From Rebecca billardiae RCC1528 (lineage: Eukaryota > Haptophyta), in contig OZ251243.1 in the NCBI GenBank assembly GCA_965240325.2, positions 1 to 64,000 of the forward strand: a DNA stretch of 64,000 nucleotides, in the 5' to 3' direction. Position numbers and translations under genes: made by a program. The notes beneath the pieces were generated by a model. That model ran no database searches. It was given only the letters and a program-made list of their open reading frames with translations, and was not told the DNA's origin. This document shows positions 26,468 through 37,060 of the stretch, piece after piece. Numbering within the stretch: the stretch's first letter is position 1; the number at the start of each line of letters is the position of its first letter.

Positions 26468-29400
26468 TTGGCCCTAGCCCCTGGTTCCGTCGACTCCACC
26501 CACCGGGCGGTGCGGCGCGCGAGGAGCCAGCTCGCCTATAATCAGCGCGGCCGACACCTCGCATTAATCGCAAAAAATCAGCATATTATGCAGCCGCGCG
26601 CCGCCGCCGGGCGCGCGGGTGCACTCGGCGCGCTCCCACAAGGCCTGACAGTTGGCCCTAACCCCTGGTTCCGTCGACTCGACCCACCGGGCGGTGCGGC
26701 GCGCGAGGAGCCAGCTCGCCTGAAATCAGCGCGGCCGAGACCTCGCATTAATCGCGAAAATCGCAATATTAGGCAGCCGCGCGCCGCCGCCGGGCGCGCG
26801 GGTGCACTCGGCGCGCTCCCACAAGGCCTGACAGTTGGCCCTAGCCCCTGGTTCCGTCGACTCCACCCACCGGGCGGTGCGGCGCGCGAGGAGCCAGCTC
26901 GCCTGAAATCAGTGCGGCCGAGACCTCGCATTAATCGCGAAAATCAGGATAATATGCAGCCGCGCGCCGCCGCCGGGCGCGCGGGTGCACTCGGCGCGCT
27001 CCCACAAGGCCTGACAGTTGGCCCTAGCCCCTGGTTCCGTCGACTCCACCCACCGGGCGGTGCGGCGCGCGAGGAGCCAGCTCGCCTGAAATCAGCGCGG
27101 CCGAGACCTCGCATAAATCGCGAAAATCGCAATAATAGGCAGCCGCGCGCCGCCGCCGAGCGCGCGGGTGCACTCGGCGCGCTCCCACAAGGCCTGACAG
27201 TTGGCCCTAACCCCTGGTTCCGTCGACTCCACCCACCGGGCGGTGCGGCGCGCGAGGAGCCAGCTCGCCTGAAATCAGCGCGGCCGAGACCTCGCATTAA
27301 TCGCGAAAATCGCAATAATAGGCAGCCGCGCGCCGCCGCCGGGCGCGCGGGTGCACTCGGCGCGCTCCCACAAGGCCTGACAGTTGGCCCTAGCCCCTGG
27401 TTCCGTCGACTCCACCCACCGGGCGGTGCGGCGCGCGAGGAGCCAGCTCGCCTGAAATCAGTGCGGCCGAGACCTCGCATTAATCGCGAAAATCAGCATA
27501 TTAGGCAGCCGCGCGCCGCCGCCGGGCGTGCGGGTGCACTCGGCGCGCTCCCACAAGGCCTGACAGTTGGCCCTAGCCCCTGGTTCCGTCGACTCCACCC
27601 ACCGGGCGGTGCGGCGCGCGAGGAGCCAGCTCGCCTGAAATCAGTGCGGCCGAGACCTCGCATTAATCGCGAAAATCAGCATATTAGGCAGCCGCGCGCC
27701 GCCGCCGGGCGCGCGGGTGCACTCGGCGCGCTCCCACAAGGCCTGACAGTTGGCCCTAACCCCTGGTTCCGTCGACTCCACCCACCGGGCGGTGCGGCGC
27801 GCGAGGAGCCAGCTCGCCTGAAATCAGCGCGGCCGAGACCTCGCATTAATCGCGAAAATCAGGATATTAGGCAGCCGCGCGCCGCCGCCGGGCGCGCGGG
27901 TGCACTCGGCGCGCTCCCACAAGGCCTGACAGTTGGCCCTAACCCCTGGTTCCGTCGACTCGACCCACCGGGCGGTGCGGCGCGCGAGGAGCCAGCTCGC
28001 CTGAAATCAGCGCGGCCGAGACCTCGCATTAATCGCGAAAATCGCAATAATATGCAGCCGCGCGCCGCCGCCGAGCGCGCGGGTGCACTCGGCGCGCTCC
28101 CACAAGGCCTGACAGTTGGCCCTAACCCCTGGTTCCGTCGACTCCACCCACCGGGCGGTGCGGCGCGCGAGGAGCCAGCTCGCCTGAAATCAGTGCGGCC
28201 GAGACCTCGCATTAATCGCGAAAATCAGGATAATATGCAGCCGCGCGCCGCCGCCGGGCGCGCGGGTGCACTCGGCGCGCTCCCACAAGGCCTGACAGTT
28301 GGCCCTAGCCCCTGGTTCCGTCGACTCCACCCACCGGGCGGTGCGGCGCGCGAGGAGCCAGCTCGCCTGAAATCAGCGCGGCCGAGACCTCGCATAAATC
28401 GCGAAAATCGCAATAATAGGCAGCCGCGCGCCGCCGCCGGGCGCGCGGGTGCACTCGGCGCGCTCCCACAAGGCCTGACAGTTGGCCCTAGCCCCTGGTT
28501 CCGTCGACTCCACCCACCGGGCGGTGCGGCGCGCGAGGAGCCAGCTCGCCTGAAATCAGTGCGGCCGAGACCTCGCATTAATCGCGAAAATCAGCATATT
28601 AGGCAGCCGCGCGCCGCCGCCGGGCGTGCGGGTGCACTCGGCGCGCTCCCACAAGGCCTGACAGTTGGCCCTAGCCCCTGGTTCCGTCGACTCCACCCAC
28701 CGGGCGGTGCGGCGCGCGAGGAGCCAGCTCGCCTGAAATCAGTGCGGCCGAGACCTCGCATTAATCGCGAAAATCAGCATATTAGGCAGCCGCGCGCCGC
28801 CGCCGGGCGCGCGGGTGCACTCGGCGCGCTCCCACAAGGCCTGACAGTTGGCCCTAACCCCTGGTTCCGTCGACTCCACCCACCGGGCGGTGCGGCGCGC
28901 GAGGAGCCAGCTCGCCTGAAATCAGCGCGGCCGAGACCTCGCATTAATCGCGAAAATCAGGATATTAGGCAGCCGCGCGCCGCCGCCGGGCGCGCGGGTG
29001 CACTCGGCGCGCTCCCACAAGGCCTGACAGTTGGCCCTAACCCCTGGTTCCGTCGACTCGACCCACCGGGCGGTGCGGCGCGCGAGGAGCCAGCTCGCCT
29101 GAAATCAGCGCGGCCGAGACCTCGCATTAATCGCGAAAATCGCAATAATATGCAGCCGCGCGCCGCCGCCGAGCGCGCGGGTGCACTCGGCGCGCTCCCA
29201 CAAGGCCTGACAGTTGGCCCTAACCCCTGGTTCCGTCGACTCCACCCACCGGGCGGTGCGGCGCGCGAGGAGCCAGCTCGCCTGAAATCAGTGCGGCCGA
29301 GACCTCGCATTAATCGCGAAAATCAGGATAATATATGCAGCCGCGCGCCGCCGCCGGGCGCGCGGGTGCACTCGGCGCGCTCCCACAAGGCCTGACAGTT

Positions 29401-31516
29401 GGCCCTAACCCCTGGTTCCGTCGACTCCACCCACCGGGCGGTGCGGCGCGCGAGGAGCCAGCTCGCCTGAAATCAGCGCGGCCGAGACCTCGCATTAATC
29501 GCGAAAATCAGCATATTAGGCAGCCGCGCGCCGCCGCCGGGCGCGCGGGTGCACTCGGCGCGCTCCCACAAGGCCTGACAGTTGGCCCTAGCCCCTGGTT
29601 CCGTCGACTCCACCCACCGGGCGGTGCGGCGCGCGAGGAGCCAGCTCGCCTGAAATCAGCGCGGCCGAGACCTCGCATTAATCGCGAAAATCAGCATATA
29701 TTATGCAGCCGCGCGCCGCCGCCGGGCGCGCGGGTGCACTCGGCGCGCTCCCACAAGACCTGACAGTTGGCCCTAACCCCTGGTTCCGTCGACTCCACCC
29801 ACCGGGCGGTGCGGCGCGCGAGGAGCCAGCTCGCCTGAAATCAGCGCGGCCGAGACCTCGCATTAATCGCGAAAATCGCAATAATAGGCAGCCGCGCGCC
29901 GCCGCCGAGCGCGCGGGTGCACTCGGCGCGCTCCCACAAGGCCTGACAGTTGGCCCTAGCCCCTGGTTCCGTCGACTCCACCCACCGGGCGGTGCGGCGC
30001 GCGAGGAGCCAGCTCGCCTGAAATCAGCGCGGCCGAGACCTCGCATTAATCGCGAAAATCAGCATATATTATGCAGCCGCGCGCCGCCGCCGGGCGCGCG
30101 GGTGCACTCGGCGCGCTCCCACAAGACCTGACAGTTGGCCCTAACCCCTGGTTCCGTCGACTCCACCCACCGGGCGGTGCGGCGCGCGAGGAGCCAGCTC
30201 GCCTGAAATCAGCGCGGCCGAGACCTCGCATTAATCGCGAAAATCAGCATATTAGGCAGCCGCGCGCCGCCGCCGGGCGCGCGGGTGCACTCGGCGCGCT
30301 CCCACAAGGCCTGACAGTTGGCCCTAGCCCCTGGTTCCGTCGACTCCACCCACCGGGCGGTGCGGCGCGCGAGGAGCCAGCTCGCCTGAAATCAGCGCGG
30401 CCGAGACCTCGCATTAATCGCGAAAATCGCAATAATATGCAGCCGCGCGCCGCCGCCGGGCGCGCGGGTGCACTCGGCGCGCTCCCACAAGGCCTGACAG
30501 TTGGCCCTAGCCCCTGGTTCCGTCGACTCCACCCACCGGGCGGTGCGGCGCGCGAGGAGCCAGCTCGCCTGAAATCAGCGCGGCCGAGACCTCGCATTAA
30601 TCGCGAAAATCAGGATAATAGGCAGCCGCGCGCCGCCGCCGGGCGCGCGGGTGCACTCGGCGCGCTCCCACAAGGCCTGACAGTTGGCCCTAACCCCTGG
30701 TTCCGTCGACTCGACCCACCGGGCGGTGCGGCGCGCGAGGAGCCAGCTCGCCTGAAATCAGTGCGGCCGAGACCTCGCATTAATCGCGAAAATCGCAATA
30801 TTAGGCAGCCGCGCGCCGCCGCCGGGCGCGCGGGTGCACTCGGCGCGCTCCCACAAGGCCTGACAGTTGGCCCTAGCCCCTGGTTCCGTCGACTCCACCC
30901 ACCGGGCGGTGCGGCGCGCGAGGAGCCAGCTCGCCTGAAATCAGTGCGGCCGAGACCTCGCATTAATCGCGAAAATCAGGATAATATGCAGCCGCGCGCC
31001 GCCGCCGGGCGCGCGGGTGCACTCGGCGCGCTCCCACAAGGCCTGACAGTTGGCCCTAGCCCCTGGTTCCGTCGACTCCACCCACCGGGCGGTGCGGCGC
31101 GCGAGGAGCCAGCTCGCCTGAAATCAGCGCGGCCGAGACCTCGCATAAATCGCGAAAATCGCAATAATAGGCAGCCGCGCGCCGCCGCCGAGCGCGCGGG
31201 TGCACTCGGCGCGCTCCCACAAGGCCTGACAGTTGGCCCTAACCCCTGGTTCCGTCGACTCCACCCACCGGGCGGTGCGGCGCGCGAGGAGCCAGCTCGC
31301 CTGAAATCAGTGCGGCCGAGACCTCGCATTAATCGCGAAAATCGCAATAATAGGCAGCCGCGCGCCGCCGCCGAGCGCGCGGGTGCACTCGGCGCGCTCC
31401 TGCAAGGCCTGAAAGTTGGTCCTAGCCCCTGGCTCCGTCGACTCCACCCACCGGGCGGTGCGGCGCGCGAGGAGCCAGCCCGCCTGAAATCAGTGCGGCC
31501 GACACCTCGCATTAAT
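26468..31516. repeat. Proximal satellite segment with 7-mer and 6-mer higher-order units
   Basis: A 7-monomer unit starts near 26944 (1281 bp) and recurs as a 6-monomer unit near 28225 (1098 bp), identical in order except for one missing monomer. A diverged monomer at about 26440-26590 carries CTAACAGTTGG, CTATAATCAG and GACACCTCGC. The last monomer (31381-31516) is also diverged (TGCAAGGCCTGAAAGTTGGTCC) and shares GACACCTCGC. Decay at the array edge is typical of satellites. Confidence 0.8.
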
Positions 31517-32150
31517 CCCTACGCGGCCTGTTTGCCTGAACTGCCACCCGCCTGAGCCGCCGAGCGCGCGCGCGGCCGTTAGGTGACCGGAGCGAGGCCA
31601 AGCACGCGCCGCTCTCGCCTCTACCCGGCGGTTCGGAGCCGCCCGACACATATGCTCGACGGCCAGCAAGCGCTCGCTCGAGAGCGGGCCCTGCGTGACC
31701 GTCCCTACGCACCTGTTTGCTCTCACAGTCACTCGCCAACCCCGCCGAGCGCGCGCGCGGCCTGTATGTGACCGGAGCGAGGCCAAGCACGCGCCGCTCT
31801 CACCTCTACCCGGCGGTTCGGAGCCGCCCAATACATATACTCGACGGTGAGCAAGCGCTCGCTCGAGAGCGGGCCCTGCGTGACCGTCCCTATGCGTCCT
31901 GTTTGCCTGAACTGCCACCCGCCTGAGCCGCCGAGCGCGCGCGGCCGGTAGGTGACCAGAGCGAGGCCACGCACGCGCCGCTCTCGCCTCTACCCGGCGG
32001 TTCGGAGCCGCCCGACACATATGCTCGACGGCCAGCAAGCGCTCGCTCGAGAGCGGGCCCTGCGTGACCGTCCCTACGCAGCTATTTGCTCTCACAGTCA
32101 CTCGCCGACCCCGCCGAGCGCGCGCGCGGCCGCGGTAGGTGACCAGAGCG
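31517..32150. repeat. 185-bp tandem repeat, about 3.4 copies in alternating A/B order
   Basis: Units start with CCCTACGC or CCCTATGC at 31517, 31703, 31888 and 32072 (periods 186, 185 and 184) and end with GCGGGCCCTGCGTGACCGT. Units 1 and 3 contain GCCTGAACTGCCACCCGCC, while units 2 and 4 contain CTCTCACAGTCACTCGCC at the same place. The real repeating unit is therefore a dimer of about 370 bp. The sequence shows no evident relation to the 183-bp satellite beyond its similar length. Confidence 0.9.
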
Positions 32151-33830
32151 TGAGCCAGCAGACGCTCGCGCCCAGCGCGCGCCGGCTCGAAGCGAGCGCG
32201 ATGCGGCCGCGGCGGCCTCGTGGGGCGCGATTTGCGCGCGGCGGGACGCGCCCGTCGCAGGGGCGCGCGGCGGCGAGCGCGTCGCCAAGCGCCGCGACGC
32301 GCTGCTCGGCACATCGCGCGGCTGTGACCGCCGCCGCAGCTGGGGTCATGCGCGGGCCGAGGGAGAGCGGACGCGGCGCGAGCGCATCGACTCAGCTCGC
32401 GTGCAGTGTGAGGCTGCATGGAGGCTCCGCCCCAACGCGGCCCGCGCCGCTTCGCTCGGCGAGCGCTCGGAGCGCGACGCGCGCTGTCGGGCGCCGGCCG
32501 CGCGCGCGGGGGCCACCGCCGCGCACGCGGCGAGTGACGGGGCAGCCGTCACGCGGTCGCAGCAGCGGGCGCGCCATCTCGCATTTTTGCTGGGCACCAC
32601 GCACACGCGCGACGCGCGGTGTGCGCGCGCGCCACGCAGCGCGCCCGCCTGTGCGGCGAAGCGCGCGCCAAGTCGGCCCCCGGCCGGGCCGGTTCCTCGG
32701 CAGCCATCGTGATCCGGCGACCAAGGAGAATCACAAAAATGTACGGCCGGCTCCGCCGGCGCCGGCATGAATAACGACTGAATTTGGCTCGGCGGCGATG
32801 GGCGATGGCGGCGTGGCCTCGCGAAAGCCATCGCCGCCTCCCGCGACAGCGCAGCCGCGCGCGAGGCGGCCGGCCGGGCAGCGGCGGCGAGGGCGCGCCC
32901 ATGCCGCCCTCGCCATGCGCGCCGCTCGCCGGCGCGAGCCCGTGCGAGGCCGACGACCTCGCCACCATCGGCGCCGGCGGCCCGCGGCCGCGGCCGTGGG
33001 CGCGCGGGCGCCCGGCAGCCAGCCGCGAGCGCGGCGTGCGGCGCGGGCGCGCGCGAGGGCGGCGCCGCCGAGGCGCGCGCGCTCGGGCCAACCGGCGGTG
33101 CACGGCGCGCGGAGGCCCGGCGCCGCTCGTCCTCCTCGGGCGCGGGCGCTGCGCGTAGCCGTGCTCGGGTGCGGCCGCGCAGGCGGGGGCGGCGCCACGC
33201 GCCCGTGCCGCCGCGCGCCGGGCTCGCGGTGCCAGCGCTCGACCGGCTGGCCGCGGGGCCGCCGCCCTCGCCGCCGCGGGGCGCGCCGAGGCGGCGCAGC
33301 GACGCGGCAGTCGCTTCGGCCCGGCCGAGGGCGCGACCGGCGCGAGAGAGGGGGAAGGGGCGGAGACGGTAGACGCTCGCGCAGCGCCTGCCGGCAGGCG
33401 CCCGCCTGCGAGCGGCGCCGAGACGGAGGCCGTGGCGGCGCGCGAGTGCGGCTCGGCGGCGCCGAGCGCCGCGTCGCTCGGAGAGCCGCCACGCCGCGCA
33501 GCGGCATGCGCGTCACAGAGCGTGCGTGCAGTCGCGGGCAAGAGGACAGTCCAAGCGCGCAGCACGCACCCCGCGCGAAACCGCAGTGCGCAGGCTGCTG
33601 CTCGTCGGCGCGAGCCTCGCCTGCCAGGCCGCTGCGGCCCGAGCCGCGACGCCCGGCGGTCGCGAGCCGCCACGCGGCGCGCAGCCACGCCTGCGCCGAG
33701 GCAGTGAGCGCGCACGCGCGCGTAGCGGACGAGGAGCACGCATACGCGCGTGCGCGCGTTGCTGACCCGCCGGCACCTCCCGCCGTTGCGCCCGTCTGCA
33801 AAGCGAGACCCACCCCGCTGAGAACTCGGG
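32151..33830. other. GC-rich gene-free subtelomeric DNA
   Basis: No convincing gene. Open frames occur in most frames on both strands, are dominated by Arg, Ala, Gly and Pro, and lack recognisable domains. This is what extreme GC content produces by chance. The segment ends in a GCCATGCTGATTCGCG motif at 33833, which opens the repeat family that follows. Confidence 0.7.
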
Positions 33831-35330
33831 CTGCCATGCTGATTCGCGAACAAGCGACGGAATCGGCGGGAGGCGCGAGGGAAAAAAGCACCGCCCGGCG
33901 ACCCACGCCCCCCCAAAAAAACAGCCCTCGGCAAGCATGGCGGCCCTCGTTCCGCCTCGGCGTTCGCGGGGTCAAGACTCAAGGGCTCAAGGCGGACGTC
34001 GTGCTGTCCGGCGCGCACGCACGCCGGCTCAGCGCGACTCAGCGGTGCGAGAGAGGGGCCACGCGCCGCCGAGCACCATGCGCTCGGTGCACCCCCTCCG
34101 GCTCGCACCGCCCCACCCGTGGCCCTTGCGACTGCGCCCCCGACGCGAGCGCACTGCCCGCTCGCTCGGCCCGCGCTGAAAGCAAACGCTGCCGGCTGCG
34201 CGCGGCCGCGCGAGCGCACGGCCGAGCGGCCGAGCGCGCTTGCTGGAGGGATGCACTCGCGTCTCCGCCACTCGCACGCACGACGCCGCGCAGTGCGCGG
34301 TGCCCGCCAGCCACGCGCGAACAGCTGCCAAGTCTGCGCGCAGAGCGAGCTCGGCCGCGGAGCGCGCGCGGCTGTTGAAAATGAAGGCTGCGCGACTCCT
34401 GCTCGCCACCGCCGACCCGCGGTGATCATGGGCGCCGGAGTGTGCGCTCGTCTCGACCGCCACGCACCACGGCAAGGGACGGCCGCTCCCTCGAAGCGAG
34501 GCGCGTGTGCGGGCGTGCGCAGCGCGGCCGTGATGGCGCGCACCAGAGGCAGCTCGGACGAGGTGGAGGATGGAGGGGGCGCGGGGGCGAGGGCGGGCTG
34601 GGCCGGTGTGTTACGCCAGCCACAACCGCTGCTCGCCGCCGCGATGATCGCGCTCGACAGTGCTTCGACAGTGCTCGTCTCGGCCGCCGCTGCAAGGCGA
34701 GCCCGCTCCTTCGACGCGAGGCGCGCGCGCGCCCAGCCGCACTGCAGTGGGACGGCCGTGCCGGCAGATGAGCTGGCGCTCACGCGCGATGAGGAGCGCT
34801 CTGATGCTTGCCGCGCACTACGCGGCCCACCAGGCGCAGGCTTGGTGGAGGGTAAGATGGGGGGCCGGGGCGGGGGCAGCTTCGACCGATGCGAGGCGCT
34901 GGGTCGGCTGCGGCGCTCCGCGCCCGCCCGCCGAGCAACGCCGCAGTGCGCGGCGGGCTGAGCACTGTGCCTGAACTTGAGACAGTACAAACGGCGGCGG
35001 CGGGCGCGGGCGCGGGTGACTGCTGCTTGACCAGACGATGCGCGTGCCGCAGCCAAGGCCCGCGCAGAGACGCCCGCCATCGCCGCCTGCCCGCCCAGAC
35101 CGCCCGGCGCGGCTGTCGGACGGCCCGCGCGGCGTGAGGCAGGCCGGAGGCGACGAGTGGCCGGACGGGGGGGCGGGGGCGGGGGCGGGGGCCGCCTTGG
35201 GCTGGAGCGAGGCGCAGCGGCGAATACAGCGCTGCACGCACGTACTCGCCGGCGCGCGGCGGCGCCGTCCGACGCGGCTAGCGCCCATCGGCGCCGCGGG
35301 ATATGCAGACTGCATCCGCCATGCTGACTC
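33831..35330. repeat. Subtelomeric 1.5-1.7 kb repeat, copy 1
   Basis: Bounded by the motif GCCATGCTGATTCGCG and followed at about 33936 by AGCATGGCGGC. Internal landmarks shared with copy 2 are GCACGACGCCGCGCAGTGCG, ATGATCGCGCTCGACAGTGC and GGTGTGTTACGCCAGCCAC. Copy 3 shares some of them (GCGCGCACCAGAGGCAGCTC). The copies differ by many substitutions and indels, so this is an old tandem duplication. No coding potential is supported. Confidence 0.75.
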
Positions 35331-37060
35331 GCCATGCTGACTCGCGCGTCGCCATTTGCTGCCGGGATTTCCAGCGATATCGGAACTCAGAAGCCAGCAT
35401 GGCGGCGCTCCATCCCCGCCGTCCGCCGGAGGGCGGCTTGTCGCGCGCGCCGGCGCAGTGGTGCGCGAGTGGATCCGCGCGCCGTGGGGGCACGCGCCCA
35501 GAATGCGCATCGGCTAGCTTACAGCGCCCCACGCGCGCCCACGCGCGGCCATCGCGGCGGCGCGAGCGCACTGCCAGCCCGCCTTGCTCGGCCGCGCTGC
35601 CACGCACACGCTGCCGGCAGTGCGCGCGGCCGCGCGAGTGCACTGCCGAGCGGTCGAGCGCGCGTGCTGGGAGGATGCGATTCGCGTCTCCGCCAATCGC
35701 ACGCACGACGCCGCGCAGTGCGCTATGCCAGCCAGCAACGCGCGAACTGCCGCCAGGTGTGCGCGCAGCGCTGGGCACGCGCTTGGCTGCTCGACGCAAA
35801 GGCTGCGCGACTCCCGCCCGGCGGTGATCGCGCCAGAGTGTGCGCTCGCCTCGACCGCCACGCGCCATGGCAAGGGACGGCCGCTCGCCCTCGAAGCGAG
35901 GCGCGTGCGCGAGCGGCGGGCGCGGCGCGGCCGTGATGGCGCGCACGGGTGGAGGATGGGGGCGCGGGGGCGAGGGCGGGCTGGGCCGGTGTGTTACGCC
36001 AGCCACGACCGCTGCTCGCCGCCGCGATGATCGCGCTCGACAGTGCTTCGACAGTGCTCGTCTCGGCCGCCGCGGCAAGGCGAGCCCGCTCCATCGACGC
36101 GAGAGGCGCGCGCGCGCGCCCAGCGGCGCGACGGCTGTGCGCCGAGAGCTGGCGCTCATGCGCGATGAGGAGGGGCCTGATGCTTGCCGCTCACTACGCA
36201 GCCCACAAGGCGCAGGCTTGACGAAGGGTAAGATGGGGGGGCGGGGCGGGGGCAGCTTCGACCGGTGCGAGGCGCGGAGACGGCTGCGGCGCTCCACGCC
36301 AGCAGCGCTCGGCGGTAGCTGCCACAGCAGCAGCACCCGGCAGGCGCCGCCGCGCGCCGCGCGATCTGCTCGGGCGCGGAGCGGCAGCCTCGGTGCCGCA
36401 CGAGCGTGCGCAGCGGGGCGGGGGCTCACACACGAGCCCCGTCGCGCGAGAGCCACACCACCGGCCTCCGTGACGCGCTGCTCATCGTGGCTGCCGTGCT
36501 GAGCTCCTTTGCTGCGCACGCTGGGATGCCCTCGCGGGGGTGGCCCGTTCAACCAACCACTGATTCGGCGGTCAGAGTGGCCAGGTCGCCCGCGCACACC
36601 CGTGTCGTGCTGCGCATCGCTTGGCGCGACGTCGGCACATAGCCAGCCAGGTCGAAAGGCAGACGCCAGCGGCAGTTGCCAAGTGGTCCTCCGCTGTGCC
36701 ACACTCCGAGTCACTCGCAGGCCGCGGCAACTGAGACTACGAATGGCGGCGGCGGGCGCGGGCGCGGGCGACGGGCTGCTGACTAGACGATGCGCGCCCG
36801 ACGCAGCCAAGGCTCGTCGATAGACGCCCGTCATCGCCGCCTGCCCGCCAAAACCGCCCTGCGCGGCTATCGGATGGTCCGCGCCGCTTCGGGCTTCGGA
36901 CGGCAAGTGAGACGGGGGCGGCGGCGGGGGCCGCCTCGGGCTGGTGCGAGGCGCCGGGGCGGATACGGCCCTCCACGTGCGTACCCCCAGGCGCACGACC
37001 GCCCCGTCCGACGCGGGCTCGCGCCCATCCGCGGCGCGGGATGCAGACTCGTGGGGAGAG
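35331..37060. repeat. Subtelomeric 1.5-1.7 kb repeat, copy 2
   Basis: Begins GCCATGCTGACTCGCGCG and carries the AGCATGGCGGC landmark at about 35397. It aligns with copy 1 through GTGTGTTACGCCAGCCACGA and GATGATCGCGCTCGACAGTG. It has an extra segment of roughly 250 bp (about 36330-36700) not seen in copy 1. Its last part (CAAATGGCGG-like at 36740, then CGCCCGTCATCGCCGCCTGC) matches the end of copy 1. Confidence 0.72.

Larger units (their letters stand above)
2076..31516. repeat. Subtelomeric satellite array, 183-bp monomer, about 160 copies
   Basis: Head-to-tail monomers of 183 bp, highly similar to each other. Reference points in each monomer are a GTCGAC site, the segment TTGGCCCTAACCCC (or TAGCCCC or TACCCCC), a CCGCGCGCCGCCGCCGGGCG box, and an AT-rich stretch after ATTAATCGCGAAAATC. 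Because 183 is 61 codons and the monomer lacks stops in some frames on both strands, very long open frames appear, such as 2192-5113 and 13171-16644. These are by-products: they restart wherever a monomer has a 2-bp length change. No protein-coding function is proposed. The array begins at the telomere and ends in a diverged monomer at 31381-31516. Confidence 0.97.

Noticed and set aside
2076-31516. CRISPR-like array
   Set aside because: Repeat units are 183 bp, continuous and without distinct spacers, next to a eukaryotic telomere.
2192-31555. Long plus-strand frames (up to 1157 codons) and minus-strand frames of about 117 codons in the satellite
   Set aside because: By-products of a stop-free 183-bp monomer; they break wherever a monomer gains or loses 2 bp and exist on both strands at once.
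32549-35335. 928-codon minus-strand frame
   Set aside because: Arg/Ala/Pro-rich, no domain, overlaps other equally long frames and crosses repeat borders; expected from GC content.
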